A stretch of 42,714 bases of DNA, from assembly GCA_944383785.1 (NCBI GenBank), contig CALWQV010000017.1, positions 1-42,714 on the forward strand. Reading direction: 5' to 3'. How positions within the stretch are numbered: the first letter of the stretch is position 1; each line of letters opens with the position of its first letter. The notes under the pieces are model-generated. The model saw only the letters and a list, made by a program, of their open reading frames with translations. It made no database searches and was not told the origin of the DNA. The translations under genes and the position numbers were made by a program. Shown here in pieces: positions 1-8,176 of this stretch. This DNA comes from an uncultured Enterocloster sp. GTDB taxonomy: Bacteria; Bacillota; Clostridia; Lachnospirales; Lachnospiraceae.

Positions 1-1
1 G

Positions 2-802
2 GTCAACACCGGCTTAAAAAATTCCACGGGCATCTTTTTTAAGGTGGTGGACAGCGATGACTGGGTCAATGAGGAAGCCTACAAAAAGGTGCTGGAAACC
101 CTGCGCCGCTTTGTGTACCGGGGCGAAAATGTGGACATGCTGGTGACCAATTTCGTCTATGAAAAGCAAGGGGCCAAGCGTAAGAAGGTGATGAGCTACC
201 ACACCGCATTTCCCAAGGACTGCATTTTCGGCTGGAAGGATGTAAAATTTTTTATGAAGGGCCAGTACATCCTGATGCATTCCGTAATTTACCGCACAGA
301 GCTCTTGCTGAATTGTGGATTGGAGCTTCCTAAGCACACCTTCTATGTGGATAATATTTTCGTTTACCAGCCTCTTCCCCATGTAAAGCGGATGTATTAC
401 CTGGATGTGAATTTCTACCGCTATTTCATCGGAAGAGAAGACCAGTCGGTGAACGAGCAGGTGATGATCGGCCGCATCGATCAGCAGTTGTTGGTAACTA
501 AGCTGATGCTGGGCTACTACGATGTGACGAAGATCGCCAACCGGAAGCTACGCCATTATATGATTCAGTATCTGGAAATTATGATGACCATTTCATCGGT
601 ATTGGCCATCAAATCCGGGACAGAAGAGAACCTGGAAAAGAAGAAGGAGCTGTGGCAGTACCTGAAGAAGCAGAATTTTCCCTTATATCTGAAGCTGCGC
701 ACCGGATTTTTGGGCCAGGGCTGTAACCTGCCGGGAAAAGGCGGAAGGAAGCTTCTGCTGGCAGGCTACAAGATCACCCAGAAATTTTACGGCTTTAACT
801 AA
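2..802 (+). CDS. Glycosyltransferase family 2, 3' part (start lies outside the window)
   Basis: The reading frame is open from base 2 and ends in TAA at 800-802, so the N-terminus is missing. About 15 residues in, VVDSDDW matches the metal-binding DxD region of GT-A fold family 2 transferases. Further on, YFIGREDQSVN resembles the tyrosine/arginine-rich segment common in cell-surface family 2 enzymes. The rest is a helical C-terminal region with no clear membrane segment. Family members transfer a sugar from a nucleotide-sugar donor, usually in capsule, exopolysaccharide or teichoic acid assembly on the cytoplasmic side. The acceptor cannot be told from this fragment. The gene is followed at once by a hairpin terminator. 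Confidence 0.75.
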   Translation, partial: VNTGLKNSTGIFFKVVDSDDWVNEEAYKKVLETLRRFVYRGENVDMLVTNFVYEKQGAKRKKVMSYHTAFPKDCIFGWKDVKFFMKGQYILMHSVIYRTELLLNCGLELPKHTFYVDNIFVYQPLPHVKRMYYLDVNFYRYFIGREDQSVNEQVMIGRIDQQLLVTKLMLGYYDVTKIANRKLRHYMIQYLEIMMTISSVLAIKSGTEENLEKKKELWQYLKKQNFPLYLKLRTGFLGQGCNLPGKGGRKLLLAGYKITQKFYGFN

Positions 803-805
803 ATG

Positions 806-848
806 AAAAGACCGCCGTTCCGTATTCCAGGAATCAGCGGTCTTTTTA
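806..848. terminator. Bidirectional intrinsic terminator between convergent genes
   Basis: A 10-bp stem (AAAAGACCGC at 806-815 with its complement at 837-846) carries an inner TTCC/GGAA helix. It is flanked by T-rich sequence on the + side and A-rich sequence on the other, so it can serve the glycosyltransferase (+) and the PAP2-like gene (-). Confidence 0.8.
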
Positions 849-854
849 ACGCTT

Positions 855-1532
855 TTAGCCAAGGACTTTTTCCGTAACCTTCTTGTCAGCAGTGGCCGGG
901 CCGTAGCCGTATACGATCCAGTAAACCACATAGGCCATCACCAGGGAGCCGACTCCATCGATAACGGAGTGCTGCTTTAAAAATACGGTGGCCAGGCAGA
1001 TGGCAACCATCAGGATTCCGGAGCCGCACCGCACCGCCCGGTGTTTCTTTAACAGCTCGCTCTTCATCACGGCGATGTGGACGCCGATGGAGTTGTAGAC
1101 GTGGATGCTGGGAAATACGTTGGTACAGGTGTCTGTACGGTACAGCGCGGCTACAATGGCGGAGCAGATATTTTTCCCCGGGTCAATCAGGGGCCTGAAA
1201 TCTGTCCCGTTGCGGAAAAAGGTGCAGATCAGCAGGCTTACGGTCATGCCGGAAAACAGGAAGGCACACAGCCGGTAGTAGTCCTCCTTGCTCTTAAACA
1301 GGAAGAACAGGATCGCGCTTCCCACATATAAAAACCACATCAGATACGGGATCACAAAATATTCGCAGAAGGGAATATAATCGTCCAGGGTCACATGCAT
1401 GATGTGGTAGCCGGCTTTAACCGTCCGCTCCAGGTAGCAGAACCAGGGCAGATAGAGAAAACCGTAGGACAAAAGCCAGATATGACGGTACTTTTTAAAA
1501 AAAGAAGCTATATGATGAATCATAATCTTCAC
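855..1532 (-). CDS. PAP2-superfamily membrane phosphatase
   Basis: This 225-residue protein has about five to six hydrophobic segments and a PAP2-type active site. PSIHV at 141-145 supplies the first catalytic histidine. KQHSVIDG at 186-193 supplies the second histidine and the aspartate of the H...D pair. Family members remove phosphate from lipid phosphates such as undecaprenyl diphosphate or phosphatidic acid, or act as phospholipid head-group transferases. The PSIHV form and topology resemble the inositolphosphotransferase/Aur1-like branch, so a lipid-head transferase is possible. It has its own promoter at 1615-1643 and shares a terminator with the convergent glycosyltransferase. The exact substrate is unknown. 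Confidence 0.75.
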   Translation of the reverse strand: MKIMIHHIASFFKKYRHIWLLSYGFLYLPWFCYLERTVKAGYHIMHVTLDDYIPFCEYFVIPYLMWFLYVGSAILFFLFKSKEDYYRLCAFLFSGMTVSLLICTFFRNGTDFRPLIDPGKNICSAIVAALYRTDTCTNVFPSIHVYNSIGVHIAVMKSELLKKHRAVRCGSGILMVAICLATVFLKQHSVIDGVGSLVMAYVVYWIVYGYGPATADKKVTEKVLG

Positions 1533-1614
1533 TTTCTTTCAATATAGAAGAAAAACAGTTTCATCCGGAAAAAGATAGGCAGGACAACGCAAGCTTCCAG
1601 CCCGCTTTTTTCGG

Positions 1615-1643
1615 ATTATAACACAGTTAAAATGGAAAAACAA
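1615..1643 (-). promoter_or_regulatory. Predicted sigma-A promoter of the PAP2-like gene
   Basis: Reading the minus strand, TTGTTT (1638-1643) and TATAAT (1615-1620) are 17 bp apart and lie about 80 bases upstream of the start codon. Confidence 0.55.
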
Positions 1644-1713
1644 GGGCGCTTAGAAAAACTTAATAATTCTGTAACAGTCCTGAAACCTTTATGAAATAGG
1701 AGGCAAAGCAGCC

Positions 1714-2616
1714 ATGATTTATACCGTAACATTGAATCCCTCTCTGGATTACGTGATCCGGGTGGAGGATTTTGAAACAGGAAAGGTAAACCGCAGCTTG
1801 GAAGAGCACATTTTTTACGGCGGAAAAGGCATCAATGTATCCGCCGTTCTGGCCCATCTTGGTCTGGAAAGCTGCGCTTTAGGGTTTGCGGCGGGCTTTA
1901 CGGGGGAAGAGATCATCCGGGGAATCGCCGCTATGGGGCTTAGGGCGGAGCTGATCCGCGTGGAGAAGGGAATGTCCAGAATCAATGTGAAGCTGAAATC
2001 GGACCAGGAAACAGAGATTAACGGAACTGGGCCGGTGATTGGCGAAAAAGATCTGGAGCGGCTTTTTGAGAAGCTGGGGAAATTAACCGATGGAGATGTG
2101 CTGGTACTGTCGGGAAGCGTCCCGCCCTCAGCGGGGCCCTCGGTTTACCGGCAGATTTTACAGCAGGTTTCAGGCAGGCATGTGCTGACTGTGGTGGACG
2201 CAGAGGGAGAGCTGCTGCTTGGAACCCTCCCATTCCATCCCTTTCTGATCAAGCCAAATGTGAAGGAGCTGGAGGGGATTTTCGGATCTCCTCTGAAGGA
2301 AAACGGCCAGATTGTAGACTGCGCTAGGAAGCTTCAGGAAATGGGGGCGGAGCATGTGCTGGTGTCCATGGCCGGGGATGGAGCCTTGCTGCTGACAAAG
2401 GAGGGCGACTGCTATGAACAGAAAGCGGCTAGAGGCCAGGTGAAAAACTCCGTGGGGGCGGGGGATTCCATGGTGGCTGGTTTCCTGGCCGGATATTTGG
2501 AAAGGAGAGATTATCAGTACGCCTTAAAGCTGGGATGTGCCTGCGGGGGAGCTACCGCTTTTTCTGACGGGCTGGGGACGGGGGATGAGATTTGGAAGGT
2601 TTTGGGGAGGCTGTAA
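1714..2616 (+). CDS. PfkB-family hexose-phosphate kinase (1-phosphofructokinase type)
   Basis: The 300-residue protein has the full ribokinase/PfkB signature. MIYTVTLNPSLD at the N-terminus is typical of the FruK/LacC branch, GGKG lies at 36-39, and GAGD at 248-251 carries the catalytic aspartate (D251). It probably phosphorylates fructose 1-phosphate, or tagatose 6-phosphate, with ATP. No fructose PTS gene or FruR-type regulator sits next to it, so the substrate is not fixed by context. An AGGAGG at 1698-1703 lies 10 bases before the ATG and supports the start. No obvious terminator follows; a tRNA promoter begins 18 bases after the stop. Confidence 0.85.
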   Translation: MIYTVTLNPSLDYVIRVEDFETGKVNRSLEEHIFYGGKGINVSAVLAHLGLESCALGFAAGFTGEEIIRGIAAMGLRAELIRVEKGMSRINVKLKSDQETEINGTGPVIGEKDLERLFEKLGKLTDGDVLVLSGSVPPSAGPSVYRQILQQVSGRHVLTVVDAEGELLLGTLPFHPFLIKPNVKELEGIFGSPLKENGQIVDCARKLQEMGAEHVLVSMAGDGALLLTKEGDCYEQKAARGQVKNSVGAGDSMVAGFLAGYLERRDYQYALKLGCACGGATAFSDGLGTGDEIWKVLGRL

Positions 2617-2634
2617 AAAATTTTGAAAAAACTA

Positions 2635-2663
2635 TTGACAATTAGAACAATTTGAATTATACT
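2635..2663 (+). promoter_or_regulatory. Promoter of the tRNA-Val/tRNA-Met transcript
   Basis: A consensus TTGACA (2635-2640) and TATACT (2658-2663) are separated by exactly 17 bp, about 44 bases before the first tRNA. Confidence 0.8.
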
Positions 2664-2706
2664 ATCCAAGCAGTCGCGATTGAGACAAGCGCGAGGCACT
2701 GGATAC

Positions 2707-2779
2707 GGGGTCTTAGCTCAGCTGGGAGAGCATCTGCCTTACAAGCAGAGGGTCACAGGTTCGAGCCCTGTAGGCCCCA
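2707..2779 (+). tRNA. tRNA-Val (anticodon TAC)
   Basis: The 7-bp acceptor stem pairs GGGGTCT with AGGCCCC (one G-U). The anticodon loop CTTACAA reads TAC, and the T-arm has GGTTCGAGCC. The CCA end is not encoded. Confidence 0.95.
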
Positions 2780-2797
2780 TCCATTTTAATTAAATAT

Positions 2798-2871
2798 GGC
2801 GGAATAGCTCAGTTGGCTAGAGCACACGGTTCATACCCGTGGTGTCGAGAGTTCAAATCTCCCTTCCGCTA
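2798..2871 (+). tRNA. tRNA-Met (anticodon CAT), elongator type
   Basis: The acceptor stem pairs GGCGGAA with TTCCGCT, and the anticodon loop TTCATAC reads CAT. The anticodon stem CACGG/CCGTG lacks the three consecutive G-C pairs of initiator tRNA, so this is the elongator form. A lysidine-modified tRNA-Ile2 is a less likely alternative. It lies 18 bases after tRNA-Val and is probably co-transcribed. Confidence 0.9.
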
Positions 2872-2877
2872 CGATCG

Positions 2878-2928
2878 AAAGCTCCTAAAAACAATCCCAG
2901 AGATGTGGATAGTAGGAGCTTTTGTTTT
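2878..2928 (+). terminator. Terminator after the tRNA pair
   Basis: AAAGCTCCTA (2878-2887) pairs with TAGGAGCTTT (2913-2922) and is followed by a T-rich run. The loop is 25 bases, long for an intrinsic terminator. Confidence 0.6.
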
Positions 2929-2952
2929 GCGAAAAAACTATAACTTGAAATT

Positions 2953-3000
2953 GCCCAGGCAGCCTGTTGCTTTAAATTTCAGGCTGCCTGGGCTTTCTTT
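2953..3000. terminator. Strong second terminator hairpin
   Basis: A perfect 14-bp stem (2953-2966 with 2980-2993) closes a 13-base loop and is followed by TTTCTTT. It backs up the tRNA terminator and may also serve the minus-strand remnant that ends near 3015. Confidence 0.8.
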
Positions 3001-3014
3001 ATAGCACCGGCGGC

Positions 3015-3286
3015 TTAGGCTTTCTTAGGTTCGGGCTTTTTTGCTCCCGGCCCGTCTTCCTTCGGCTTGGCTGATCCTGGGGCTTTGGATGGGGCAGGCA
3101 TTTCTCTAGGTTCCGCTTTCTCATCTTTGGCCCCAGGCCCCTTTTTCGGCTCCGCCTTGTCATCCTTAGCCCCGGGCCCTTTGCCTGGTTCCGGCTTTTC
3201 AGCAGACCCGGGGCCTGATTTGCGGCGAAATAAAATCCCAGCCCAATCACAAGAACCAAAACGCAGCCCCAGAATATGGTTTTCAT
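3015..3286 (-). pseudogene. Frameshifted small membrane-anchored Lys/Pro/Glu-rich protein
   Basis: From ATG at 3286 the minus strand encodes a hydrophobic anchor (MKTIFWGCVLVLVIGLGFYF). In that frame the sequence then turns into an Arg/Pro/Gln string with unnatural composition, ending at 2999. In the frame one base over, the same DNA encodes RRKSGPGSAEKPEPGK followed by repeats around KGPGAKDDKAEPK and KGPGAKDEKAEPR, ending in TAA at 3015. A stop-transfer RRK right after the anchor and the ordered K/E/D/P repeat indicate that this is the original frame. A single lost base in the T-rich stretch around 3226-3238 would join the two parts. Start context is poor, with no ribosome site within 15 bases. 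Function is unknown; a sequencing error is the other explanation. Confidence 0.55.
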
Positions 3287-3332
3287 CAAAAGATTCTTTT
3301 TATTTATCCAGATCGCCTCTTTTCTTCAAATC

Positions 3333-3461
3333 TTAGCAAGACATCCAGGAAAAAATCAGCTCAGTGACCGCTAGAGCGCCAATGGGGATCAGCCACAGGA
3401 CGATTCTTAGGTGAAGCCGTACAGCTGCTAAGAAAAACAGCAGGGCGGCGGCGATCCACAA
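3333..3461 (-). CDS. Possible 42-residue two-helix membrane protein
   Basis: Starting from TTG at 3461, the frame encodes WIAAALLFFLAAV, a short RLHLR turn, then IVLWLIPIGALAV and ELIFSWMSC before TAA. This is a plausible helical hairpin in the membrane. A strong AAAGGAGG (3469-3476) lies 7 bases upstream, the best argument that it is translated. It sits between two decayed minus-strand reading frames, so it may be the surviving member of a small operon or also a remnant. No family is recognised. Confidence 0.4.
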   Translation of the reverse strand: MWIAAALLFFLAAVRLHLRIVLWLIPIGALAVTELIFSWMSC

Positions 3462-3477
3462 AAGGGCGCCTCCTTTG

Positions 3478-3597
3478 TCAGCTGAATAATTGGTCCAACA
3501 GCTCCTTCATGGCGTTCCATTCCCGGAGCCTCTGTTTAAAATAGGCTTTTCCCTTAAAAGAAATAAAATCGTAAGTTGTATTGACAATTAAACAGGA
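3478..3597 (-). pseudogene. Gene remnant lacking its 5' end
   Basis: An open minus-strand stretch between in-frame stops encodes protein-like sequence (YDFISFKGKAYFKQRLREW, then NAMKELLDQLFS). It has no usable start apart from an internal ATG at 3510. Its upstream part overlaps the promoter of the gene at 3649. It looks like the C-terminal tail of a deleted gene; its stop overlaps the ribosome site of the 42-residue frame downstream. Confidence 0.3.
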
Positions 3598-3604
3598 TTA
3601 TAAT
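3576..3604 (+). promoter_or_regulatory. Promoter of the secreted wall-binding protein gene
   Basis: TTGTAT (3576-3581) and TATAAT (3599-3604) are 17 bp apart. A nearby TTGACA at 3581 has only 12 bp to the -10 and is less likely to be used. Confidence 0.55.
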
Positions 3605-3648
3605 GAAAATAGCAGCAAATTTCATTTTCAAAAAGGAGGAGAAGTTCT

Positions 3649-4662
3649 ATGAGGAAATTACTTAAGGCTTTTGGCCTTGCGGCAGGTTTGACCATTACCA
3701 TGTCCGTTACCGCCTTTGCGGGCCAGTGGCGGGAAGACGCCGACGGCTGGTGGTGGCAGGAGGACGACGGCTCCTATGCCGTGAGCTCCTGGCAGTGGCT
3801 GGACGGCAATCAGGACGGAGTGGCCGAGTGCTATTATTTTGACGGAAACGGCTATATGGCGGCCAATACTACAGTAGACGGATACCAGGTCAATGGAGAC
3901 GGCTGCTGGGTTGTGGACGGCCGTGTGATGACCCATCAGAGCGGACAGGCGGCCCGGGACACCCTTCAGGCGGTGCTGGCACAGAGCGAAGGCCAGACGA
4001 ATATGGATGTGGGCCTGCAGATGAATATGCAGATGTCGGCCCAGGGTACTACTATTGATGTTGGAATGATGGGAGATATGAAGATCCAGAATGCGGACAG
4101 CGCCCAGATGCAGTATATTATGGATATGAACATGAATATGCTGGGTATGGATATACCGGTTACCGCATTTTACGCCGACGGCTATATGTACATGGACATG
4201 TATGGCCAGAAGATCAAGATGTCCATGGATTACCAGGAGGCTCTAGAAGCGGCCAAGTCCATGCAGATGTCCTACGGGGATGATATGTCCTATATCCAGG
4301 ACGTATCGGTAGTGGACAATGAGAACGGTACCAGAACCATCTACTACGCTATGGACGGAGCCCAGATGACCAGTATGGTGCAGATGTCCCAGAACCTGAT
4401 GGGAACCACAGGAGCCGCTGCAAATACTGCGTCTGCTTCGATCGGCCTCTGCAAGATGGAGGTAACCATGGACGGAGCCGGAACGATCCTTCAGCAGAGA
4501 GTGCTGATGGATATGAGCGTTGCGGTGGAAGGAACGCCGGTGGATTATACTATCTTTATGGAGATGAACACGAAGAATCCCGGCCAGCCGGTAAGCTTTA
4601 CGCTGCCTTCCACGGAAGGGTATGAGGAATTAATTGGCGGTACAACAGCGGAATTGTCATAG
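3649..4662 (+). CDS. Secreted protein with wall-binding repeats and a DUF6612-type C-terminal domain
   Basis: The 337-residue protein starts with a signal peptide (positive MRKLLK, hydrophobic core, likely cut after TAFA at residue 24). Residues 25-95 carry Trp/Tyr/Gly-rich repeats such as GWWWQEDDGSYA and CYYFDGNGYMA, typical of choline-binding-like cell-wall repeats in clostridia. Residues about 110-335 form a very Met-rich beta domain (for example MQYIMDMNMNMLGMD and GYMYMDMYGQ) that resembles the DUF6612 family found as lipoproteins in this order. The role of that domain is unknown; a lipid- or ligand-carrying fold has been suggested for related proteins. AAGGAGGAG sits just before the ATG, and a strong terminator follows. 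Confidence 0.75.
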   Translation: MRKLLKAFGLAAGLTITMSVTAFAGQWREDADGWWWQEDDGSYAVSSWQWLDGNQDGVAECYYFDGNGYMAANTTVDGYQVNGDGCWVVDGRVMTHQSGQAARDTLQAVLAQSEGQTNMDVGLQMNMQMSAQGTTIDVGMMGDMKIQNADSAQMQYIMDMNMNMLGMDIPVTAFYADGYMYMDMYGQKIKMSMDYQEALEAAKSMQMSYGDDMSYIQDVSVVDNENGTRTIYYAMDGAQMTSMVQMSQNLMGTTGAAANTASASIGLCKMEVTMDGAGTILQQRVLMDMSVAVEGTPVDYTIFMEMNTKNPGQPVSFTLPSTEGYEELIGGTTAELS

Positions 4663-4677
4663 GATTGGACAGCGGGG

Positions 4678-4715
4678 GCCCGGAGCATCGCAAGGCGCGA
4701 TGCTCCGGGCTTTTT
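4678..4715. terminator. Terminator after the wall-binding protein gene
   Basis: A perfect 14-bp GC-rich stem (4678-4691 with 4697-4710) has a 5-base loop and is followed by five T residues. It also abuts the stop of the convergent XRE gene. Confidence 0.9.
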
Positions 4716-4926
4716 ACCGCTCAAAAAAGCGCTCAACAGGAACATGCAGGATTTCCGACAGTCCGGCCAGCTCGATATCCGTCACAGTCCGGGAGCCGTC
4801 CTCGATCCGTGAGATGGAGCCCCGGCATATATAAACGGCCAGGGTTTCCGGCTGATTTGACAATTCCTGCTGACTCAGATTCCGTTCTTTTCGAAATTCC
4901 TTCACCTTATTTCCGGTAATATTCAT
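4714..4926 (-). CDS. Small XRE-family (Cro/CI-type) DNA-binding regulator
   Basis: The 70-residue protein is a single helix-turn-helix domain. KVKEFRKERNLSQQELS forms the first helices and SISRIEDGSRTVTDIEL the recognition region, ending shortly after the last helix. The start at 4926 (MNITGN) is preferred because AGGGG lies about 6 bases upstream and homologues commonly begin there. An in-frame ATG at 4953 with AAAGGAG 11 bases upstream would add nine residues. It probably regulates itself or nearby genes, but no operator could be assigned. The gene to its other side, a lipid kinase, is divergent. Confidence 0.85.
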   Translation of the reverse strand: MNITGNKVKEFRKERNLSQQELSNQPETLAVYICRGSISRIEDGSRTVTDIELAGLSEILHVPVERFFER

Positions 4927-5155
4927 CCGCTTCCCCTCAATAATACGCGGCATAGCGCAGTGTTCTCCTTTCCTTCGAGTGTCTTGTAATAGGACATCAA
5001 ATAACTTTTTTTAAATGATATAGCGAAAAATGGAAACAAAACAGGAAAATATTGTTAATAACTTTTGTCAAGGAACCGTTTTTTATAGAAATTTTCTTAG
5101 CCTTTTCCCCCATTATGTGGTACAATGAAACGAGAATCGTACACAGGAGGGTTTC

Positions 5156-6079
5156 ATGTACTATTTTATTGTGAATCCCAACGCTGGATGGGGGAAGGGC
5201 GGCAGGGTTTGGCGGGTTTTGGCCTGCTACATGGAAAAGCGACAAGTGGAATATGAAGCCTACCTTACCACGGAGAAGGGCGATGCCAGGAACATTGCCA
5301 GGAAGCTGACCGAGGGGAGAAAAGAGCCCCTTGTGATTATAGGGGTAGGCGGGGACGGGACCATGAACGAGCTGGTGGATGGGCTGGTATTCTGCGCTCC
5401 TGTGACGCTGGGATATATTCCCGCAGGCTCGGCCAATGATTTGAGGCGGGGACTGAGGCTTACCGCCAATCCTTTAAGGGGGATGAAGCGGATTTTCGCC
5501 GCCAGGCGTCACCGCACTATCGATTACGGTGTTCTCTCCTACGGGGAGCAGGCGGTGGAGCATAGACGTTTTCTGGTCAGCGCAGGAATCGGCATGGACG
5601 CGGCGGTCTGTCAGGAGATTGCGGAGAGAAGGCAGAGGGGGAAGAAGACCCCTCCGGGAGGACGCTCCCTTTCTTATATTCTGACGGGCTTAAAGCAGAT
5701 TTTAAAATGCCGTCCCTGCAAGGGCTATATTATCCTGGATGGGGTGAAACGGGTGGAGTTTAACCATATCGCCTTTATTTCCTGCCAGATCCAGCCCTAC
5801 GAGGGAGGCGGATTTAAGATCGCCCCGGGGGCTGACGGCAGTGATGGACGGCTGGAGATCTGCGTGGCTAGCCACGCTTCCAGGCGGAAGCTGATTTCCG
5901 TATTTTTAGAAGCCTTTCGCGGAGTGCGGCGGCAGAAAGGGATTCGCTGCTATCAGTGCGGCGAGGCGGTGATCCATACGGAGCGCCTCCTTCCGGTACA
6001 TGTGGACGGTGAGTGCTGCGGCCTCCACAGCGACCTTCAGATCGCCTGTGTTCCGAGAAAGGTGAGGATTGTAGGATAG
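5156..6079 (+). CDS. Diacylglycerol-kinase-type lipid kinase (DagK/YegS family)
   Basis: The 307-residue protein begins with FIVNPNAGWGKG, the usual opening of the family. GGDGT at 65-69 is the nucleotide-binding signature, and PAGSANDL at 89-96 is the second conserved loop (usually GTxND, here GSAND). These enzymes phosphorylate diacylglycerol or a related lipid with ATP at the inner membrane face and recycle lipids released by wall polymer synthesis. The substrate is not defined by the sequence. An AGGAGG about 6 bases before the ATG supports the start. A hairpin terminator separates it from ispF. Confidence 0.9.
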   Translation: MYYFIVNPNAGWGKGGRVWRVLACYMEKRQVEYEAYLTTEKGDARNIARKLTEGRKEPLVIIGVGGDGTMNELVDGLVFCAPVTLGYIPAGSANDLRRGLRLTANPLRGMKRIFAARRHRTIDYGVLSYGEQAVEHRRFLVSAGIGMDAAVCQEIAERRQRGKKTPPGGRSLSYILTGLKQILKCRPCKGYIILDGVKRVEFNHIAFISCQIQPYEGGGFKIAPGADGSDGRLEICVASHASRRKLISVFLEAFRGVRRQKGIRCYQCGEAVIHTERLLPVHVDGECCGLHSDLQIACVPRKVRIVG

Positions 6080-6094
6080 ACAGAGGATGTAGAT

Positions 6095-6134
6095 AAGGGG
6101 CGCTGCCGAAAGGAAAAACGGCGGCGGCCCTTTT
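6095..6134 (+). terminator. Terminator between the lipid kinase gene and ispF
   Basis: A 14-bp stem with one mismatch and one G-U (6095-6108 with 6119-6132) has an A-rich loop and ends in TTTT. Confidence 0.65.
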
Positions 6135-6186
6135 CGGGACTGTGGATGCCAAACGGCTCCCGTAAAGGGGCCGGGAAAGGAGTTTT

Positions 6187-6735
6187 ATGAGAATTGGACA
6201 GGGATATGACGTACACCGGCTGACCGAGGGCCGCCGGCTGATTTTGGGGGGCGTGGAGGTCCCTTATGAGAAGGGGCTTTTGGGCCATTCGGATGCCGAT
6301 GTGCTGGTTCACGCAGTGATGGACGCCCTTTTGGGGGCCGGGGCCCTGGGGGACATCGGCCAGCATTTCCCGGATACGGATCCGGCCTATGAAGGTGTTT
6401 CCAGTATCGCTCTTTTGGAGCGGGTGGGAGATCTTCTAGAGGAGAAGGGGTATGTGGTGGAAAATATTGACGCCACTATCATTGCCCAGCGCCCTAAGCT
6501 GGCTTCCTACCGGCCTCAGATGGCAGAAAATATTGCCAGGGCACTGAAAATCGATGTAAGCCGGGTCAGCGTAAAGGCTACTACCGAGGAGGGGCTGGGA
6601 TTTACCGGAACAGGGGATGGCATGGCGGCCCAGGCAATTACCCTGTTGACGGAAGCCGCCGATTACTGCTATGATAGTAAAATCACCGGTACCTCCTGCG
6701 GGCGCTGTCCGGGCTGCCCGTCAGAAGAGGAATAA
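6187..6735 (+). CDS. ispF: 2-C-methyl-D-erythritol 2,4-cyclodiphosphate synthase
   Basis: This is the fifth enzyme of the MEP isoprenoid pathway. It cyclises CDP-methylerythritol 2-phosphate with release of CMP. The metal site is visible as D8 and H10 (GQGYDVHRL) and H42 ([11 protein letters not shown] at 34-44), and the GFTGTGDG loop is present. At 182 residues it is about 23 longer than the usual 155-160. The extra tail (160-182) contains C161 and a CGRCPGC triplet (C171, C174, C177) that could bind a metal. cysS follows 31 bases later, the start of a common clostridial block. Confidence 0.95.
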   Translation: MRIGQGYDVHRLTEGRRLILGGVEVPYEKGLLGHSDADVLVHAVMDALLGAGALGDIGQHFPDTDPAYEGVSSIALLERVGDLLEEKGYVVENIDATIIAQRPKLASYRPQMAENIARALKIDVSRVSVKATTEEGLGFTGTGDGMAAQAITLLTEAADYCYDSKITGTSCGRCPGCPSEEE

Positions 6736-6766
6736 TGAAAGGCCGGAAGGTTAGGAGAGAGATGCC

Positions 6767-8176
6767 ATGAAGATTTTTAATACCTTGAGCAGGCGGAAGG
6801 AGGAATTTGTTTCCCTGACGCCGGGAGAAGTAAAGATGTACGTATGCGGGCCTACGGTGTACAATCTGATTCACATTGGAAACGCCCGTCCTATGATTGT
6901 ATTCGATACGGTGCGCCGCTATTTTGAGTACAAAGGGTATACGGTGCGCTATGTGTCCAATTTTACGGATGTGGACGACAAGATTATTAAGAAGGCAAAT
7001 GAAGAGGGCGTGGACGCCGATACCATTTCCAAGCGTTACATTGCCGAGTGCAAGAAGGATATGGAGGGCATGAACGTGAAGCCGGCCACGGTCCATCCTC
7101 TGGCCACGGAAGAGATCGACGGCATGGAGGATATGATCGAAACCCTGATCGAGAAGAATCACGCCTATGTGGCCCAGGACGGCACGGTGTATTTCCGCAC
7201 CAGCTCCTTTAAGGAGTACGGGAAGCTGTCTCACAAGAATCTGGAGGATCTGCAGTCCGGCTTCCGGGAGATTAAGGTAACCGGCGAGGAAGGCAAGGAG
7301 GATCCCAACGACTTTGTGCTGTGGAAGCCCAAGAAGGAGGGGGAACCTTACTGGGAGTCACCTTGGTGCGAAGGCCGCCCCGGCTGGCATATTGAGTGCT
7401 CTGTGATGGCGAAAAAGTACCTGGGGGACCAGATTGACATTCACGCAGGAGGCGAGGATCTGATCTTCCCCCACCATGAGAATGAGATCGCCCAGAGCGA
7501 ATCGGCCAATGAGAAGCCCTTTGCCACCTACTGGATGCACAACGCCTTCTTAAATATCGACAACCGGAAGATGTCCAAGTCCCTGGGCAATTTCTTTACC
7601 GTGCGGGAGATCGGGGAGAAGTACGATCTTCAGGTGCTGCGCTTCTTTATGCTCAGCGCCCACTACCGCAGTCCCTTAAATTTCAGCGCCGAGCTGATGG
7701 AGGCTTCCAAGAACGCTCTGGAGCGCATTATCACCTGCGCAGGCCGGTTGAGGGATCTGGAGCAGAAGGCGGCAGGAGAGGCCGAAACCTGCGAAGAGCA
7801 GGGACACATGGAGGAGGCTGATGGATTCCGCAGGAAATACGAGGCCGCCATGGAGGACGATTTTAATACGGCTGACGCCATTGCCGCCATATTTGAGCTG
7901 GTGAAGCTGGCCAATTCCACGGCGGATGAGAACAGCACCAAGGCTTATGTTTCCTATTTAAAGGGGATGCTGGAGGAGCTTTGCGGCGTGCTGGGGCTGA
8001 TTACACAGAAGAAGGAAGAGGCCCTGGACAGCCAGGTGGAGGAGATGATCGCCGCCAGGCAGAAGGCCCGCAAGGAGAAGAATTTTGCCCTGGCAGATCA
8101 GATCCGGGCCCAGCTGCTTGAGATGGGCATCGTGCTGGAGGACACCAGAGAGGGCGTAAAGTGGAAGAGAGTTTAA
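6767..8176 (+). CDS. cysS: Cysteinyl-tRNA synthetase
   Basis: This 469-residue class I synthetase charges tRNA-Cys. Visible hallmarks are C27 of the zinc site in [10 protein letters not shown], the HIGN signature at 36-39, the GWHIECSVM zinc/cysteine-binding segment, [10 protein letters not shown], and KMSKS at 268-272. The C-terminal DALR-type anticodon-binding region is present and the length is normal. It is preceded by ispF and overlaps the start of mrnC by 16 bases, so the genes are translationally linked. Confidence 0.97.
   Translation: MKIFNTLSRRKEEFVSLTPGEVKMYVCGPTVYNLIHIGNARPMIVFDTVRRYFEYKGYTVRYVSNFTDVDDKIIKKANEEGVDADTISKRYIAECKKDMEGMNVKPATVHPLATEEIDGMEDMIETLIEKNHAYVAQDGTVYFRTSSFKEYGKLSHKNLEDLQSGFREIKVTGEEGKEDPNDFVLWKPKKEGEPYWESPWCEGRPGWHIECSVMAKKYLGDQIDIHAGGEDLIFPHHENEIAQSESANEKPFATYWMHNAFLNIDNRKMSKSLGNFFTVREIGEKYDLQVLRFFMLSAHYRSPLNFSAELMEASKNALERIITCAGRLRDLEQKAAGEAETCEEQGHMEEADGFRRKYEAAMEDDFNTADAIAAIFELVKLANSTADENSTKAYVSYLKGMLEELCGVLGLITQKKEEALDSQVEEMIAARQKARKEKNFALADQIRAQLLEMGIVLEDTREGVKWKRV

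Noticed and set aside
2798-2871. Initiator tRNA or tRNA-Ile2 with CAT anticodon
   Set aside because: The anticodon stem lacks the initiator G-C run, and the overall sequence is closer to elongator Met tRNA; the Ile2 option cannot be fully excluded by eye.
2813-3004. A 63-residue plus-strand frame over tRNA-Met and two terminators
   Set aside because: It begins inside the tRNA and crosses both hairpins; the structures explain the sequence.
3581-3604. TTGACA at 3581 as the -35 of the 3649 gene
   Set aside because: Only 12 bp separate it from TATAAT; TTGTAT at 3576 gives the proper 17 bp.
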